A stretch of 64,000 nucleotides of DNA from Monosporascus cannonballus (lineage: Eukaryota > Ascomycota > Sordariomycetes > Xylariales): NCBI GenBank assembly GCA_004154925.1, contig QJNS01000021.1, forward strand, positions 310,001-374,000, written 5' to 3'. The notes below the pieces were generated by a model. It was not told where the DNA came from and did no database searches. It saw nothing but the letters and a program-made list of their open reading frames with translations. Below, one piece after another: positions 11,201-23,900 of the stretch. Numbering within the stretch: position 1 is the stretch's first letter; each line of letters begins with the position of its first letter. Made by a program: the position numbers and the translations under genes.

Positions 11201-13867
11201 ATTCTAACTTTTAAGGCTGTTATTTTAGGTTGTTATTTAATTACTTTAATTTAGCTTTAATAATAATAACGATATATCGTATTTTTTATTAATACCCGTT
11301 TTTTTCTTATATCTTATCCTTTTAGGTAATAAGGTTTTTGTCGTATCCTTATACCTTTATTCGGTATTATTTTCGATCGAATATTAAGATTTTAATTTTT
11401 TTTATCTGGTAATAAGATATAAGTCAAACTTTACTTGGCTAATTTCCTTATTAATCAAAATTTTATACTAATATATTTATGTCTTTCTTAAGATTATATC
11501 GTAATTCCCAAATAAAACGATATCGAAATTAATTATTTAATATTATTTTTAAATAAAAATATCGAAATAATTAATTTCGCATATAATTTTCCGGTTATCG
11601 TAAACGAATTCCTAACCTTTGGTATTTGTCGTTATATAAAGTTTTAACTTATATTTCCAAAATAATTTGAATTTATTAACTATATTTAGTATAATATAAT
11701 TTTTATTTAAAGCTCCGTAATCTGTTATTACGGTAAACCAGTATGTTCCAATTTATACATCCAAGGTAATAAAGTTATTAACGGTTTTTATCGTTACTTT
11801 TAAAACCTTTTTTAAAAGTTTTCTTTAATTCTTTCAAAGTTCGTTATTTTACGGCTTTTCTATAAATAACCTTTTTTTAATTTTTTTCGAATTTGTCGAA
11901 CTTTATTCAATTTTCTATATTTAATCCGTTAAGTTATTATATTCGTCGTTATTACCGGCTTATTATTCCTTCGAATTATATTCATTATTTTTAATTTTAT
12001 TATAATTGTTGTCTTATTAAATAAATTGTTTTCTTATATTTATACCTATATTCTATTATATGTCGTATTAATTATCGTTCCAAAATCTTTTTATAAATTA
12101 ACGTATCTTTTCCTTAATAATTCTTTTTCGTAAGGATTTCTAATAAATATTAATTTAAAATAAAAATTTGTAATAGTTTTATAAAAATATATTTTTATTA
12201 TATATTAAATTATTCTTTTTTTCCGTTTAATAATTATATTATTATTAATAATAAAAAAAGGTTTTTATAGGTATTTCTTTTCGAATTAACGTTTTATTTC
12301 CGCCAGTTATTAAATATTTTTTAAAGTTTTAAATCGAAAATATCGATATTATTATTTATCGTTTTTATTATTTCCGATACGGTTTAGAAAATCGAATTCT
12401 TTATAATACATACGAATAATTCGTCCGTAAATGTATTATTTTTATTTTTCGTAATCGGGATACTTTCGTCATCGACAATATATGGCGTACATCCTGCTAT
12501 ATCGATCGGGGATTTCGGAATAGACTTTTTTTATCCAATCCTGGTATTCGCATAGCTATCCTTATAATGCTTTTTATTATGTTCGCAATATTTATTGAAC
12601 CAGCTTCCTGGCTTTTCGTATTTTTCGTCGAATTTCTTGTCGTAATAGCCTTTATTGAACCTTTTGCTATAAGAGACCTACTACGTATTTAAGCCGAATT
12701 ATATTAATAGGTTTGTTTCCATTTTTTTGATTTATTCTGGATTATCTCTCGGGTACAGGTTTCCAGTTATCTTGACGGAATTTCTTAAGTATTTTATATC
12801 ACGTTATTTTATACCTTATTTTGTTATAATTAAAATATTTGGTTTAATTCCAGTCTTTTTTATAAGTGGCTCTTAATTTTATAAGCCCTGGTTGCGCACT
12901 GTAAAAAATGTTTTTTCGTCGAAAAGCGCTAATATTATCCCTATATCACGGTTTATTATTATTTTTCGCTTTAATAACTTTAATATAGCAGGCGTATTAT
13001 CGGTCTTTAATCTTAATTACAATAATAATATAATTCGATAAATAATTACGTCGATTAAATTTAAAATATTTTTATATTTCCTTTTTCAGACCGTCGAAAA
13101 ATTTGGCTATTAATATTTTTTGTCCTTAATTTAGCTTAAATGCTAATTAAACGAACGTATTACCGTAATTAAATATTAATCCTTTTTGTTATAACTGCTA
13201 GATTTGCATTTCGGCCTTTATTTTTTCGTTTATTATTTCGAAAACGTTCTATAATACTTACTTAAATTATTCGTAATTATTATAAATTTATATTCCTTTT
13301 CGGTTTCTTTTTTTAATTAATAAAATAACGTATTTTCTTAAAACGGATTCGAATTAAATTATCGTATTTTTAATAAGTTATTTAACCGCGAATTTTATTC
13401 GTACAATAGGCGTCATTAATTAAATAAGGAAATATTCGAAATATATTTGGCATTAAGTTAAAGATAATTATAACTTGGTTAAGGTTCCGTCGAAAAGTTC
13501 TGGTTTGGGACGCTTGAGAACTTTTCTTAGTTCTTTGATAAAATTCAGCTAAATAACCTGATTTGTTTAAAAAGATTTCCCGGTTTCGGGAGCTTTTTTT
13601 TTCCCTGAAGTTTCTCATGAGCGGCTTAAAAGGACGTCGTAAAATTATTATTATCTTTTTCGAGCTAAAAAATACGTTTATTTATAGCGTCCAGTTATCG
13701 GCGAACTTCTTTACGAAAAAAACGAGGCCGTTTCTTTTCGGATTTTATTCTAATATCCGGATTATCGGAGACCTGGTAAGTAAGTTATTTGAGTTACTTG
13801 TTAATAAACATAATATCGGCGATATTGCTCAAAATCTAGTAATATTACTAAATAAAAGCTTATAACA
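8292..13867 (-). mobile_element. RIPed Ty3/Gypsy chromovirus (family A), internal region, reverse strand
   Basis: Reading the minus strand from right to left gives gag (about 13.8-12.9 kb), protease and linker, reverse transcriptase (about 11-10.4 kb), RNase H, integrase (about 9.5 kb) and a C-terminal chromodomain (about 8.53-8.40 kb, SENIWKPVKNLIGA). The reverse transcriptase carries the family text GFTNVLIIFLRIINYVIRKY followed by the active site CYFDNIFIF at about 10629-10650. The expected YxDD reads FDN, so one catalytic aspartate is lost by a G-to-A change. The 5' LTR is at 13868-14237. At the 3' side the element stops about 110 bp after the chromodomain, against LTR 7847-8291, without its polypurine tract. 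Confidence 0.75.
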
Positions 13868-14237
13868 TATAACGGCTAAAAGGTTTAACTAATTATTAAA
13901 TCTTAATTATACGGATTTATATTAACAGAAATATCGTAAGAAATTAAATAATAACTATAATAACGTATTATATTTCCTAAAATTAAAACTACTTTCAGTA
14001 ATAAGATTATATTGCAAACTAAAGCTATTTAAACTATGGAAGTAATAAACGTATTATACTTGGTTTTTCCGACTTTGTCGGGCCTAGTTCTATGGGCTTT
14101 ACGATAGATCCTGTCGAGCCTGGCTTTATGGGCTTTATGATAGATCCTGTCGAGCCATCACGTAATTCGACCCATATAGCTTAGTCATTTTCTTATTACG
14201 ACCGTTTCCCGAGACCGCAACCTGTTAGGTCATAACA
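13868..14237 (-). repeat. 5' LTR of the reverse family-A element
   Basis: This is a 370-bp LTR from TATAACGGCTAAAAGG to CCTGTTAGGTCATAACA on the plus strand. Read on its own strand it starts TGTTATGACC and ends GCCGTTATA. U3 holds two tandem copies of a 36-bp unit containing TATGGGCTTTAYGATAGATC (about 14087-14157). The right flank, CTGTA, begins a long stretch without transposon similarity, so this is the true outer edge of the repeat block. The opposite edge has no matching pentamer. Confidence 0.75.
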
Positions 14238-14985
14238 CTGTATTTTCAACAATACTTTAAAATTCGAATAAAGTCGTAAAAATAAGTTACCATAGGTATT
14301 ATTATTAGCGTTAAGATCTTTACATACTAAAAATTTTAAAGATTTGCTATATGAATATAGTATTTTTTTAAAAAATTTATATTTTCGATAAATCTATCTG
14401 CTTTATATTTTATATATATATGTAATAAAATTCATAACTTTTTTAAAATATAAGATATAAAAAAGATATTTTACATAGAATTATTACATTATAAAATCTA
14501 TCAAATGTAGGTTCCAATTTAGTTATATCTTTATTAAATAAAAAGATATAACGTAAAAACCAAAAATGAAAAAAATGGAGATCGTTTTATATAGGAAAAA
14601 TAATAGCTTATTGTTAAATATTAATAATATAATAACTAATAAATATATAACACTAATGTTTTAATAAATTATAAAGAAATGGAAAATATTTAAGTAAGTA
14701 AAAAGGTTTTATTTCTAGTTAATTTTTTACCTAAATATATATAAATAAATATACCTTGTCGATCTTAACAATTTGCTATACAATTTATATGGGAAAATAT
14801 TAACGTTTTATTATCGTAATTTCGACTTGAATTTAATCTGTATAAATATTAATATTATGTAAGAAAACTTTGTACACTATATTATTTTAGTGCCTTAATT
14901 AGTATTCCGTCGGGCGTTTTTTAATATTTATTTTTGTTAATTAATTATAAATATGTAGTTTTGGTGATTTTGTATGGGAAATGGC
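14238..14985. other. AT-rich spacer without recognisable gene or repeat
   Basis: About 750 bp of AT-rich sequence between the Gypsy LTR and the GC-balanced P450 island. I see no long reading frame, no LTR landmarks and no match to other parts of the window. The base composition changes abruptly at about 14975-15000 (GGCGGCGCGTTGAGGGGGTG). It may be unique DNA affected by RIP spreading out of the neighbouring repeat, or an unrecognised repeat; the sequence does not decide this. Confidence 0.4.
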
Positions 14986-15588
14986 GGCGCGTTGAGGGGG
15001 TGGAGCGCGGATGGGGGGGTCATCTTACTACGGTTTATGTCGAAGCCATCCCTATTGTTCTTCCACGTACCCTCGATTGAAATCCGATGTGGTCATTATA
15101 TTATCTCGCACAGAGACTAAGTTCCTTCTGTAAGTGGTTGTGCTGATGCTTTGGGATTACTTGCAATGGCAGACGACTACATCTTTCCCGCGCAGTGCCG
15201 AAAGACCTACAGTCTTGTCTGCTGTCCGTTAGAGCCTTGTCGAGCTTCAATATACCGGGCGTATGATAATGTTATGCATGTTGGCAGGGGGTTCCTAGCA
15301 TTCTAGCGGATATGCCAATCGGCGGTTGTACCGAGGTAGGTAGCCAGCAATCCTGTGCAACCAACAGGCAGAAGATGGGTGAGGGGGTGTTTGGGGGCCA
15401 GCCACTCCCTTCGGGCTGTTAATTATCTTGAGCGTCCAACTTCCTGCAACACACTCCCTACTCTAGGCTATTTGTCTTACGACTTGGTGGCGAGCCATCG
15501 TTAGCCACGCTATAGCCCGCTTGTTTGGACTGCTCTATCGCCATCGACTATTAGTCCTGTTGATCAATAACCTGTCGGAGCGCTCTCG
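14986..15588 (+). promoter_or_regulatory. Upstream region of the P450 gene
   Basis: 600 bp of GC-balanced sequence upstream of the P450 start, with no reading frame I would defend. It is the natural place for the P450 promoter and 5' leader. I see no convincing TATA box and no transcription-factor palindrome that stands out. Position alone supports the call. Confidence 0.3.
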
Positions 15589-17555
15589 ATGGATCTGCTA
15601 GGGGCGACTTTACTAGTTGCGGCGTATGTTGCCTGCATTTTCATTCCATACGTAAGCACCCGGATATCCAGTGCTGGCTGCAACGAATTAACTTTGGCTC
15701 GAGCTACAGTACTTGATAGTTTATAGTTATCGAGTTGTGTTCCATCCTCTGAGACACTACTCAGGGCCATTCACCGCTCAGCTATCAGATTGCTACGGGG
15801 GATACTTAGCTTTGACCAAGAGAGCTCACCTTGTACTTTGGCGAAACCATTTAGACTATGGTGCGTGTCAACCCGCCACTCTTTTCTCTGGTGATATATC
15901 TATCTACTATATCTCCCATACTGATCAGATTTTGGATATACTATAGGCCCCGTAGTACGCTTGCGGGCCTGACGGGCTCATCTTCAACTCTGTTGACGCT
16001 TTACAATGTATGAGCTCATTTCCACGATTTCCGTACATTAGTTGCATGATTCGTCCTCTTTAGTTTCTTCTTTTTCCGTCATCATATATACTCTCAAAAC
16101 TTATGACACATTCTCCTTTGATAATCTCCCTTGAAATCCCGGTAAGGGCCTGAAAAGGGGTCTTGAAGCTAATCAAGTGAAGAGCCATCTATCAGAGTCC
16201 GAGGATGACAAAGTCCCATGTCTACGTGGCTTCAAAAACGAACAACTCCTTCAATGTTTTCAACAGTATCGATGATGACATGCACCGACACAAAAGGAAG
16301 ATAATCCAACAACCCATATCGGAACGATCGATGAAGATATTCGAGCCAACCATGTTGCAACAGATCGATATCTTTCTTGACCAGTTGAAGGCATCCTGCA
16401 ATCATAGTCGACCCCTTAACATGTCCGAATGTGGCCAGCGCCTTGGTATCGACATTATTGGACATCTAGCTTTCGGCTATGCGTTGAACCTTCAGACCGA
16501 CGAGACATATCAATTCTTACCCAGCGCCCTGTCTCTTGGGAAAACGCGGATTAATGCGTACATGCAGTTTCCGGCGTTAAGAAAGTTGGACGGGCTGTTT
16601 AAATATCTCGGAAGGCGACAGAGAGAGAGGATACTTGACATGCTCAGAACCATGGTCGCTTCCCGTACGTCGGAAGGCAAGCACGCCAAGCACGATTTTT
16701 ATTCATTTGCGGCCGGAAGTCTCCATGAAGGATCTCCAACCGATTTCGAGAACAGCGAGCTCTGTGCCGAGGCAACATTTTTCATTACTGCAGGTTAGTG
16801 GCTGTCCTATGATTTTCCTTGCTCCTCAAACTCTAACCGGATGGCAATGTGCAGGAGTCACACCCCCAGTCACGACAATATGCGCCTTGCTGTTTTATCT
16901 ATCGCGGAACCCCCAATGCTACAAGGTTCTAGCCGAAGAAATACGATCGACATTCCAATCGGACGAAGAGATCAAAGGCGGCGCAAAACTGCAAAGTTGT
17001 AAGTATCTCCGAGCTTGCATCGACGAGTCCTTGCGCCTAGCCCCACCTTCTCTCGCGGTGCCTTGGTGGGAACAGTCTGCACACGACGACGAGAAAGCTC
17101 CCATCGTCATCGATGGTAATGTAATCCCGCGAGGTACGCAGGTTGGCGTCAGTATATATGCTCTGCACCACAATGAAGAGTATTTCCCAGACGCGTTCAG
17201 TTTCATACCGGAGCGCTGGTTGGCGCCCTCTACCCCCGAAAGCCTAGACGGCCAGGCGGGACGAGGCCGGATGCACAAGGCCTTCGTACCATTCATCGTA
17301 GGCCCTCGTGCCTGTGCTGGAAAAGCCATGGCGTACCTGGAAGTCAGCCTTGTGATAGCCAAGATCCTGTGGCATTTCGATTTCGCGCCTGCTGACGGAC
17401 CACTTGGCAAGGTGGGAGGCGGACAACCGGGTCGGAAAGACGGAAGAAATAGGGTTGATGAATTCCAGCTGTTTGACGTTTTCAACTCGACTCATGATGG
17501 ACCATATCTAGTATTTCGTAGCCGCAGTAATCTTGCTGAGGTGTCATCGATTTGA
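15589..17555 (+). pseudogene. Cytochrome P450 monooxygenase, five exons, one single-base frameshift in exon 3
   Basis: Exons: 15589-15651, 15710-15860, 15947-16007, 16185-16793, 16855-17555. Introns are 58, 86, 177 and 61 bp, all GT..AG; the last has a CTAAC branch site. Residues 1-21 form a hydrophobic N-terminal anchor (MDLLGATLLVAAYVAC...), followed by YRVVFHPLRHYSGPF, typical of ER-membrane fungal P450s. The I-helix motif AGVTPPVTT lies at about 294-302, ExxR (ESLR) at 352-355, PERW at 413-416, and the heme loop FIVGPRACAG at 441-450 with axial Cys448. In exon 3 the frame breaks between PVVRL and DGLIFNSVDALQ: one extra base at about 15964-15967. The exons sum to 1585 nt; minus one base that is exactly 528 codons (527 aa plus stop), a normal P450 length. 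Family resemblance is to the broad isotrichodermin-hydroxylase / benzoate-hydroxylase-like group; the substrate cannot be told. The frameshift could be a sequencing error. It is not a RIP-type change, and no RIP-type stop is seen. Confidence 0.85.
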
Positions 17556-17821
17556 CGGTATCCGCTTGAAGGCGACAGGGCGCTAGCGGCAACAACTTTC
17601 TCTCGGTTCTCGGCACTCTTTTTCTTCGTCTACTCGACCCAATCAACTCCCGCAGGAAAAGCGACCTTTAGCCACATTTATTTTACATTGTGATATATAT
17701 ACCAATACCGATTATTATAACAAATCGGAATAGTGCATTTTACGGTCCGAAACGTTTTGTGTCCAATTAGTTTCCGACGTATAATATTACTATTTGCATT
17801 TCAAAGTCTTCTTTACCTACT
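17556..17821 (+). other. 3' flank of the P450 gene up to the LTR-B insertion
   Basis: 266 bp with no gene. The first 120 bp keep the composition of the island. From about 17.68 kb AT content rises (TTGTGATATATATACC) before the LTR at 17822. The 3' untranslated region and polyadenylation site should lie here. The rise in AT toward the LTR fits RIP leaking from the repeat, but that is an inference. Confidence 0.4.
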
Positions 17822-18193
17822 TGTTACGACCCAGGCCAAGACCGGTCGCAGGAACGGTCGGACCCGTACGGGAGGGTCACGTAATTGGATCTCATTTAAC
17901 GTCAAGATCTAAATAAATCCATGCAGAACCAATCGCATCTAATGGAATTGGATTTACGATAATTTCAAAATTTAATGGAAAACCAGTTAACTTATATAGG
18001 ATATATACATTCGTTATTTCCATAATTTTAAATAACAGCAATGCTCATTAAAATTTCGTTATTTAAAATATTTTTATTATTATAAAACGTAATTAATCAT
18101 TATATTTATTTTTTAAAATTTTACAATATTTTTTATTAATGTAAACTCGTACAACCTAGGTTTAATAATTAATTAAACCCGTTAGCCGTTATG
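17822..18193 (+). repeat. 5' LTR of the outer element (type B)
   Basis: It begins TGTTACGACCCAGGCCAAGACC with unmutated ends and runs to GTTAGCCGTTATG, about 372 bp. The first 120 bp are GC-rich (GGTCGGACCCGTACGGGAGG) and almost free of RIP, unlike its partner at 37156-37524, where the same block reads GTCGAATCCGTACGGAAAG. The last base of the LTR is uncertain. Confidence 0.75.
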
Positions 18194-20608
18194 CGCTATA
18201 AGTTGTTGTTTAATGATAATATTGTTAAATTTTAAATAATATTATTAATATTAAATTAACCAGCTAAGAGTTGGTTTATGAGATCTTTAAGAAAAACATA
18301 ATTTAAACGAAAAAAAAATCTTTCAATAACTGGTTCTTTTAAGCATATGTTTTACTTATCTTAAGAAAAAAAGTTTTTCGGATATTTTTAAATAATATAC
18401 AGAAAACTTGAAGATAAAAGTAAAAACTGGGATATTAAAAAAACCTTAAATTAAGCTAAACTATGTAGTGAAATGTTATTAAAAAATTAGAAACAGTTTT
18501 AAAAGTTTTTAAATTTAAGCTGTTCGATAACCTTTTTACTAAATTATAATTTTTTTGATATACTTTCCAATGTACTTCAGATATTTTTCTATTTAACTCA
18601 TTACGTTAACTTTTCGAATCAAATCTGGAGTAAAATAATTTATTAAGAACGTAATTATTGAGTTCGAATGTGCAATAATAGAATGTATTATTTTATTAGC
18701 GAAAAATAAAACCTTAAAATAATGTAAATATATACCAGTTACGAATAATTTAAACAAATATTAACCAAGGTTTTCGGAATACTAACGGAAAAAATAAAAG
18801 CCGAAATACAAATTTAATAATTACAATAAAAGCGATTAACTTTCAGTTATAATAATACATTTATTTAACTGATTTTTATACTGAATTAGGAATAAGAAAT
18901 ATTAATGGCCAAGTTTTTAACAGTCTGAAAAAGAATCCAAATGGGATTTTTTGAAATAGACCGATAGGAATTTTTGTTATGTTATATTATTATAGTAAAT
19001 AAAATTACTAATAAATAATCTACTTAATATATAAGAAATATTAAAAGCAAATATAATAATAGAATTCGTTATATAATAAATACTAATACTTTTCGACATG
19101 ATAATACCTCCTATAATATTATACCAGGATTTATAAACGAAACTTGAACCAGATTAAATATTTTAATTACGAAGAAATAGGATATAAGATTTATAAATGC
19201 TCGAAACTTAAAAACCTACGATAAAATAATTAAATATCTATATTAGAAGGATAGCTTAAAAAATTAAAAAAACGACAATAAAGATATTAACATAATGTAG
19301 ACTCAGTATAAATAACGATTATTACGGTGAGAATTTCGACGCGAAATATAAAAAGCTAAAACACTAGCTTAAAAAGCGTTACAAAATTAACAGTACGCCT
19401 TAAAAATGAATAAAGGATTACTAAGAATAAATAAAGATTATTTGACTTAAAAACCTAGATCGATATAGTAAGATATATGCCATATACCGTAAACGACGAA
19501 AATACTCGGTATATAACGAATAAAAGAAAATCTATTTATTAACGAGTTATACGTATATACAAAAAAGAATACGATTTCTTTAATTAGACCAGAAATAATG
19601 AGGTGAATAAATAGTAATATTGATATTTTCGAATATTTACCGTATAAAACGATATTGATAAACAAGCAATTTTATGGAATTGGCCAAAAAATAATATCCG
19701 TAAAAAATTTAATTTAGCATATAACGAGAAAATATTGGTAAATAATTATTGTAAATTTTTATTCCTAATTAGTATTTATTACAAATATTTAAAAAACGTA
19801 AATATTAAAAGAAGACTTTAATAAATTATCGAAAATCTTTATTAAAAAGATAATGGGTTATAAAAAGCCCAATAGAATGTTATGCGTTATATTGAAAAAT
19901 AATTTACTTAATAAGGTAAATATTTATAAACTAACTAAAACAAATTAATATCATTTGGAAAAAATACGCTAGGAGAAATGATAAATACGGCAGCTCAACG
20001 CATTATATAAGGAAATATAGATAAGGCTTAGCAAACTCGAAAAGGAACAAAAAATTATTTTTAAAAAAGGAGCAAAATAATGAAATTTAAAAAATTTAAA
20101 ACGAAGTTTTAAAAAGATATTTAAACGCGATAATGAGAGCCGTTAATAACTTTATTACCTTAGATATATAAATCAGAACGTATTAATATACCGCAATAAT
20201 AAATTCCAAGATTTTAGGCGAAAATTAAATTATATTAGATATTGTTATTAAGCTTGAATTGCTTTATAAATATAATGTTAAACTTTATATAAATACGAAT
20301 ATCGAAAGTTAGGATTTCGCTTACGATAATAGGAACATTTAACGCGAAATTGATATCTTCGACATTTGTATTTAAGGATGATATCAAATACTTAATTTCG
20401 ATATCGTTTTATTTCGAAATTACGCTATAATCTTAAACTTCCTATGAATATATTACTATAAAATTTTAATTAACGAAAAAATTAATAAGGTAAAATTCGC
20501 CTTATAACTCGTTATTAATCATAACAAAAGGAATTAAAACATTAATATTTATTTGGAAATAACGACGAATATAGGTATAAAAATATAATAAATATTTTAT
20601 TACCTAAA
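18194..20608 (+). pseudogene. gag-protease remnant of the outer Gypsy element
   Basis: Plus-strand sequence parallels 26191-28740 of the inner element. For example, 18730-18840 (AAAAATAAAAGCCGAAATAC) matches 26840-26870. Gag comes first, then the protease-side region up to 20608, where the reverse family-A element is inserted. No frame longer than about 60 codons remains, and none should be annotated as a protein. The minus-strand open stretch at 19447-19665 is a by-product of RIP. Confidence 0.6.
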
Positions 20609-20949
20609 TATAACAACTAGAAGTTTAACAAACTATTAAATCTAAGTTATACAGGTTTATATTAGAAGATATATCGTAAGATTTTGAGCAATGAATATTA
20701 CAACTGATTACGTCTCGAAATTCTAATAGTATTTTAGGTAACAGTGTTATATTACAAATTATTATTATTTAAATTATAGAAATAATCAACGTATATATTT
20801 TATTCTAGTTACTTAATTTATTATTAACAAGTTAGTAATATGGCATATTAGCTTATTACTAATAAGTTCATAATTTGTGACGTAATTTAATTTATTTAAT
20901 TTTAACTATTTCTATTATGACTATTTCTAGAGGCTATAATTTGTTAACA
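20609..20949 (-). repeat. 3' LTR of the middle element
   Basis: 341 bp, from TATAACAACTAGAAGTTTAAC to ATTTGTTAACA. It is recognisable by the AATTATAGAAATAATCAACGTATATAT block (20773-20799) and the TATTATGACTATTTCTAGAGGC block near its end. Its partner at 33342-33671 is diverged mainly by C/T and G/A differences. Confidence 0.7.
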
Positions 20950-23900
20950 CGTAATACGATTTTCTTTTTCCCTAAAAATTTGTCTTTAATTTTTTTAATA
21001 AGTCGTTCGTTGTTTTAAATATATCTAATCGTATTTCCAAACATCGTTTTCGAAAAGCCGAATAACGTTATATTTTAATTAATTTAAATAAAAGAAATTG
21101 GAAATTATGTCGTATTATTTATACTTTTCTAAAGGTTTTATCTATTAAATAATGAAAACGGTTTGTTTTTATAAAGACTATATACGTTATCGCCGGTGAT
21201 ATAATAAAGTAAATATCTTTATTTCTATAACTAATTATTATCTTATAGAAATTTGTTATTTTAGCAAAAGAATTAATTACTGAAAAAGTTTTTTCAGATT
21301 CTTTTGCTCGGTTATTCCGCATTATCGCTAACAGTAATAATAATAAACATAAGATGCTAAATTCGTTAAATATATTTTCTAATTTTTAAATAAATTTAAC
21401 AGCCTTCAATATCAAAAGACGAAAATGGTAATAAGGATTTAAGCTTTTAAAATATAAACAGTATTATTATTTCAAGTTTCGTTAATTCGTAAAGGTTATT
21501 TTTATAAAACGTGAATTAAAACGTAATCCTAAGTTCTATCGTTATTAATAAAAACTCCGTAAGAGACACTAGACGTTTATAAGAATTTTTACCAAATTTT
21601 AAATATTTTCGAAATTCGAATACTCATTTTAATTAATTTAATATTTGGTAAATCTATTTTTTTATATCGAAATTTCTTTACTTTATATATAATTTCCTTT
21701 TAGGTTTTTATATTATACGTGCAGTATAAGTTTTAATCATATTTTCTTTTAACTAAAGCATAAAAAATATTAAAATTTAAATAGAATTTATGTTTCAGTA
21801 GAAACTCTAATAATTATATTTCGAAATTTTCTTCATAATTCTATATCGACTTATATATTTAAAATTAAAAGTGTTATTAAATCTGTTTATTTAAATATAT
21901 TTAATAATGAGATACACGATATTTCTTTTTCGAAAAACATATTTTTCATTATGTTGTTTTATAATATTGATTTATTTAATTTCGTACGAGTTTAAAGTTT
22001 ATATTTATTTATTAATAGAAATAGTCAAGTTATTCCGATATAAATATTATTTCAAGGCCAATAAACTCCTTATACATATTTCTATAAATATTTAATATGA
22101 AACTGAAATTTACGTATATTAAACTATTTCTACTAATTTTATAATAAATAATATTATATGTTTATAAGATAAAGAATAATGTTTAATGTAAGGATTTTCT
22201 TTGTAATTAATATAATATTTCAAATACAATTTTAAGGTTTAATGTAACCATTTTATTTATTTTTTATATCAGATTTAAATACCTTAAATAATTTATAATT
22301 TTTACCGAAACGGTAAAGTAAATATAATTTTCTTGTCGAAAATAACGTTATTTAATAATTTATATATATTCAACTAATTGTTCCTAAAAAAGTATATATT
22401 ATTTATTTAGTATTAGTATTTGTTTTAATATTGTTAAAAATAACATAATTTCGTAAATCTATCGATAATTACGAAAATACTACTGTAATATATTTTCGCA
22501 GTTAACATTTTGATAAGAAAGATTTAATAATAAAATTTATAATAATTAAATCTTATATGTCTTTTTAAAACCGGTAATAATTATAATTTTCCATAAAATG
22601 CATGCCGTTACATTTTAATTCTATCATGAAAATTATATTATTGTCGCAATTTTTAAATTATTATTTGTATTTAAAAAATATAAAAATTGTAACTATTTTC
22701 GAGTTTTGTACATCTTTAAATATTTATATAATTATTATATATATATATTGCGTATTAAACATATTTAACTCTTTAGAATATATTTTTAATATAATCGATT
22801 TAATGTAGTTTGGCACAAATATAAGTATATTTTTCAGAAAATATCGAAAATAATATGATGAATATTAATCAATGTTTTTTAATTTAATCATTGATTTGAA
22901 ACATTCAATTTAAATATTTATATGCTTATATTTTAACTTGATTTATAAATAATCACAAAATAGAAGTTCGTTTTTTTATCTATATTGTAGTTATTATTCT
23001 ATAAGTTTTTTAATTATAATAAAACAAATAAAAGTTGAATAATCCTTATAAGTTTTAACGTAACAGAAATTTTATTTAAAAAATCTGAACCCTTTAAAAT
23101 ATTATAATAATAATTATAAACTTTTTATTTGAAATAGCGTAATTAAATTCAGTATTTTATATTATCTAGAAAGTATGACAGGATATAATTTATTTTAATC
23201 GTTTAATTATTCAGTTACCGTATTTAATACGTAATCTAAAATATCTGTTTTTATTCTAACAAAACGTACAAAATTCTACATAATTAATATTAATTTATTA
23301 ATAATTATATTTCTATTGTTTTTCAAACGAACATTTATTTATAATATTTATTTCAAAACCTTTATTAAAATTAAATTAAAAAATAATACTTTTATTAAAT
23401 ATTGAAATATATTTCTCATAGTAACATATAACTTTAAAGAAGACCTATACCTTTTTAATTATAATTAATGTGTATTATGTTATAATCATAATAATTCTCT
23501 TAATGTTTATTTTAATATAGCTTAAAATTAGAATACAATTTAAATATCTTATGTTTGATTTATAAAGTTGATTTGTTTATATTAATTATAATCTTAATAT
23601 TTGATAAAACCTAAGAATCCTTATAAATATATCTTATATATATTTTCTACTTCTAATTAAATAATAATAATGTTAAAAACTATATATATTACAAATATCA
23701 GTATATTTCTATAATATAGAATTTACAATTTTCTAACAACTTGTCAATATATTTGTAAATTCTATTAATATGATTAAATACTTAAATAATACATAATTAG
23801 TTTTAAACATTATTTTGTATTTGTACTCTCTTAAAACTCTTTAATAAAATTATATTTATTTTTATAACTAAATTTTATAAGATTTTACATCTGATAAAAT

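Noticed and set aside
1..14237. Mitochondrial or centromeric DNA as the reason for the AT richness
   Set aside because: The text is readable as nuclear LTR retrotransposons with stop codons at former CAA, CAG and TGG; no mitochondrial genes or tRNAs were seen.
16919..17485. Long open frame on the minus strand (188 aa)
   Set aside because: It is antisense to P450 exon 5, whose sense frame carries ExxR, PERW and the heme loop.
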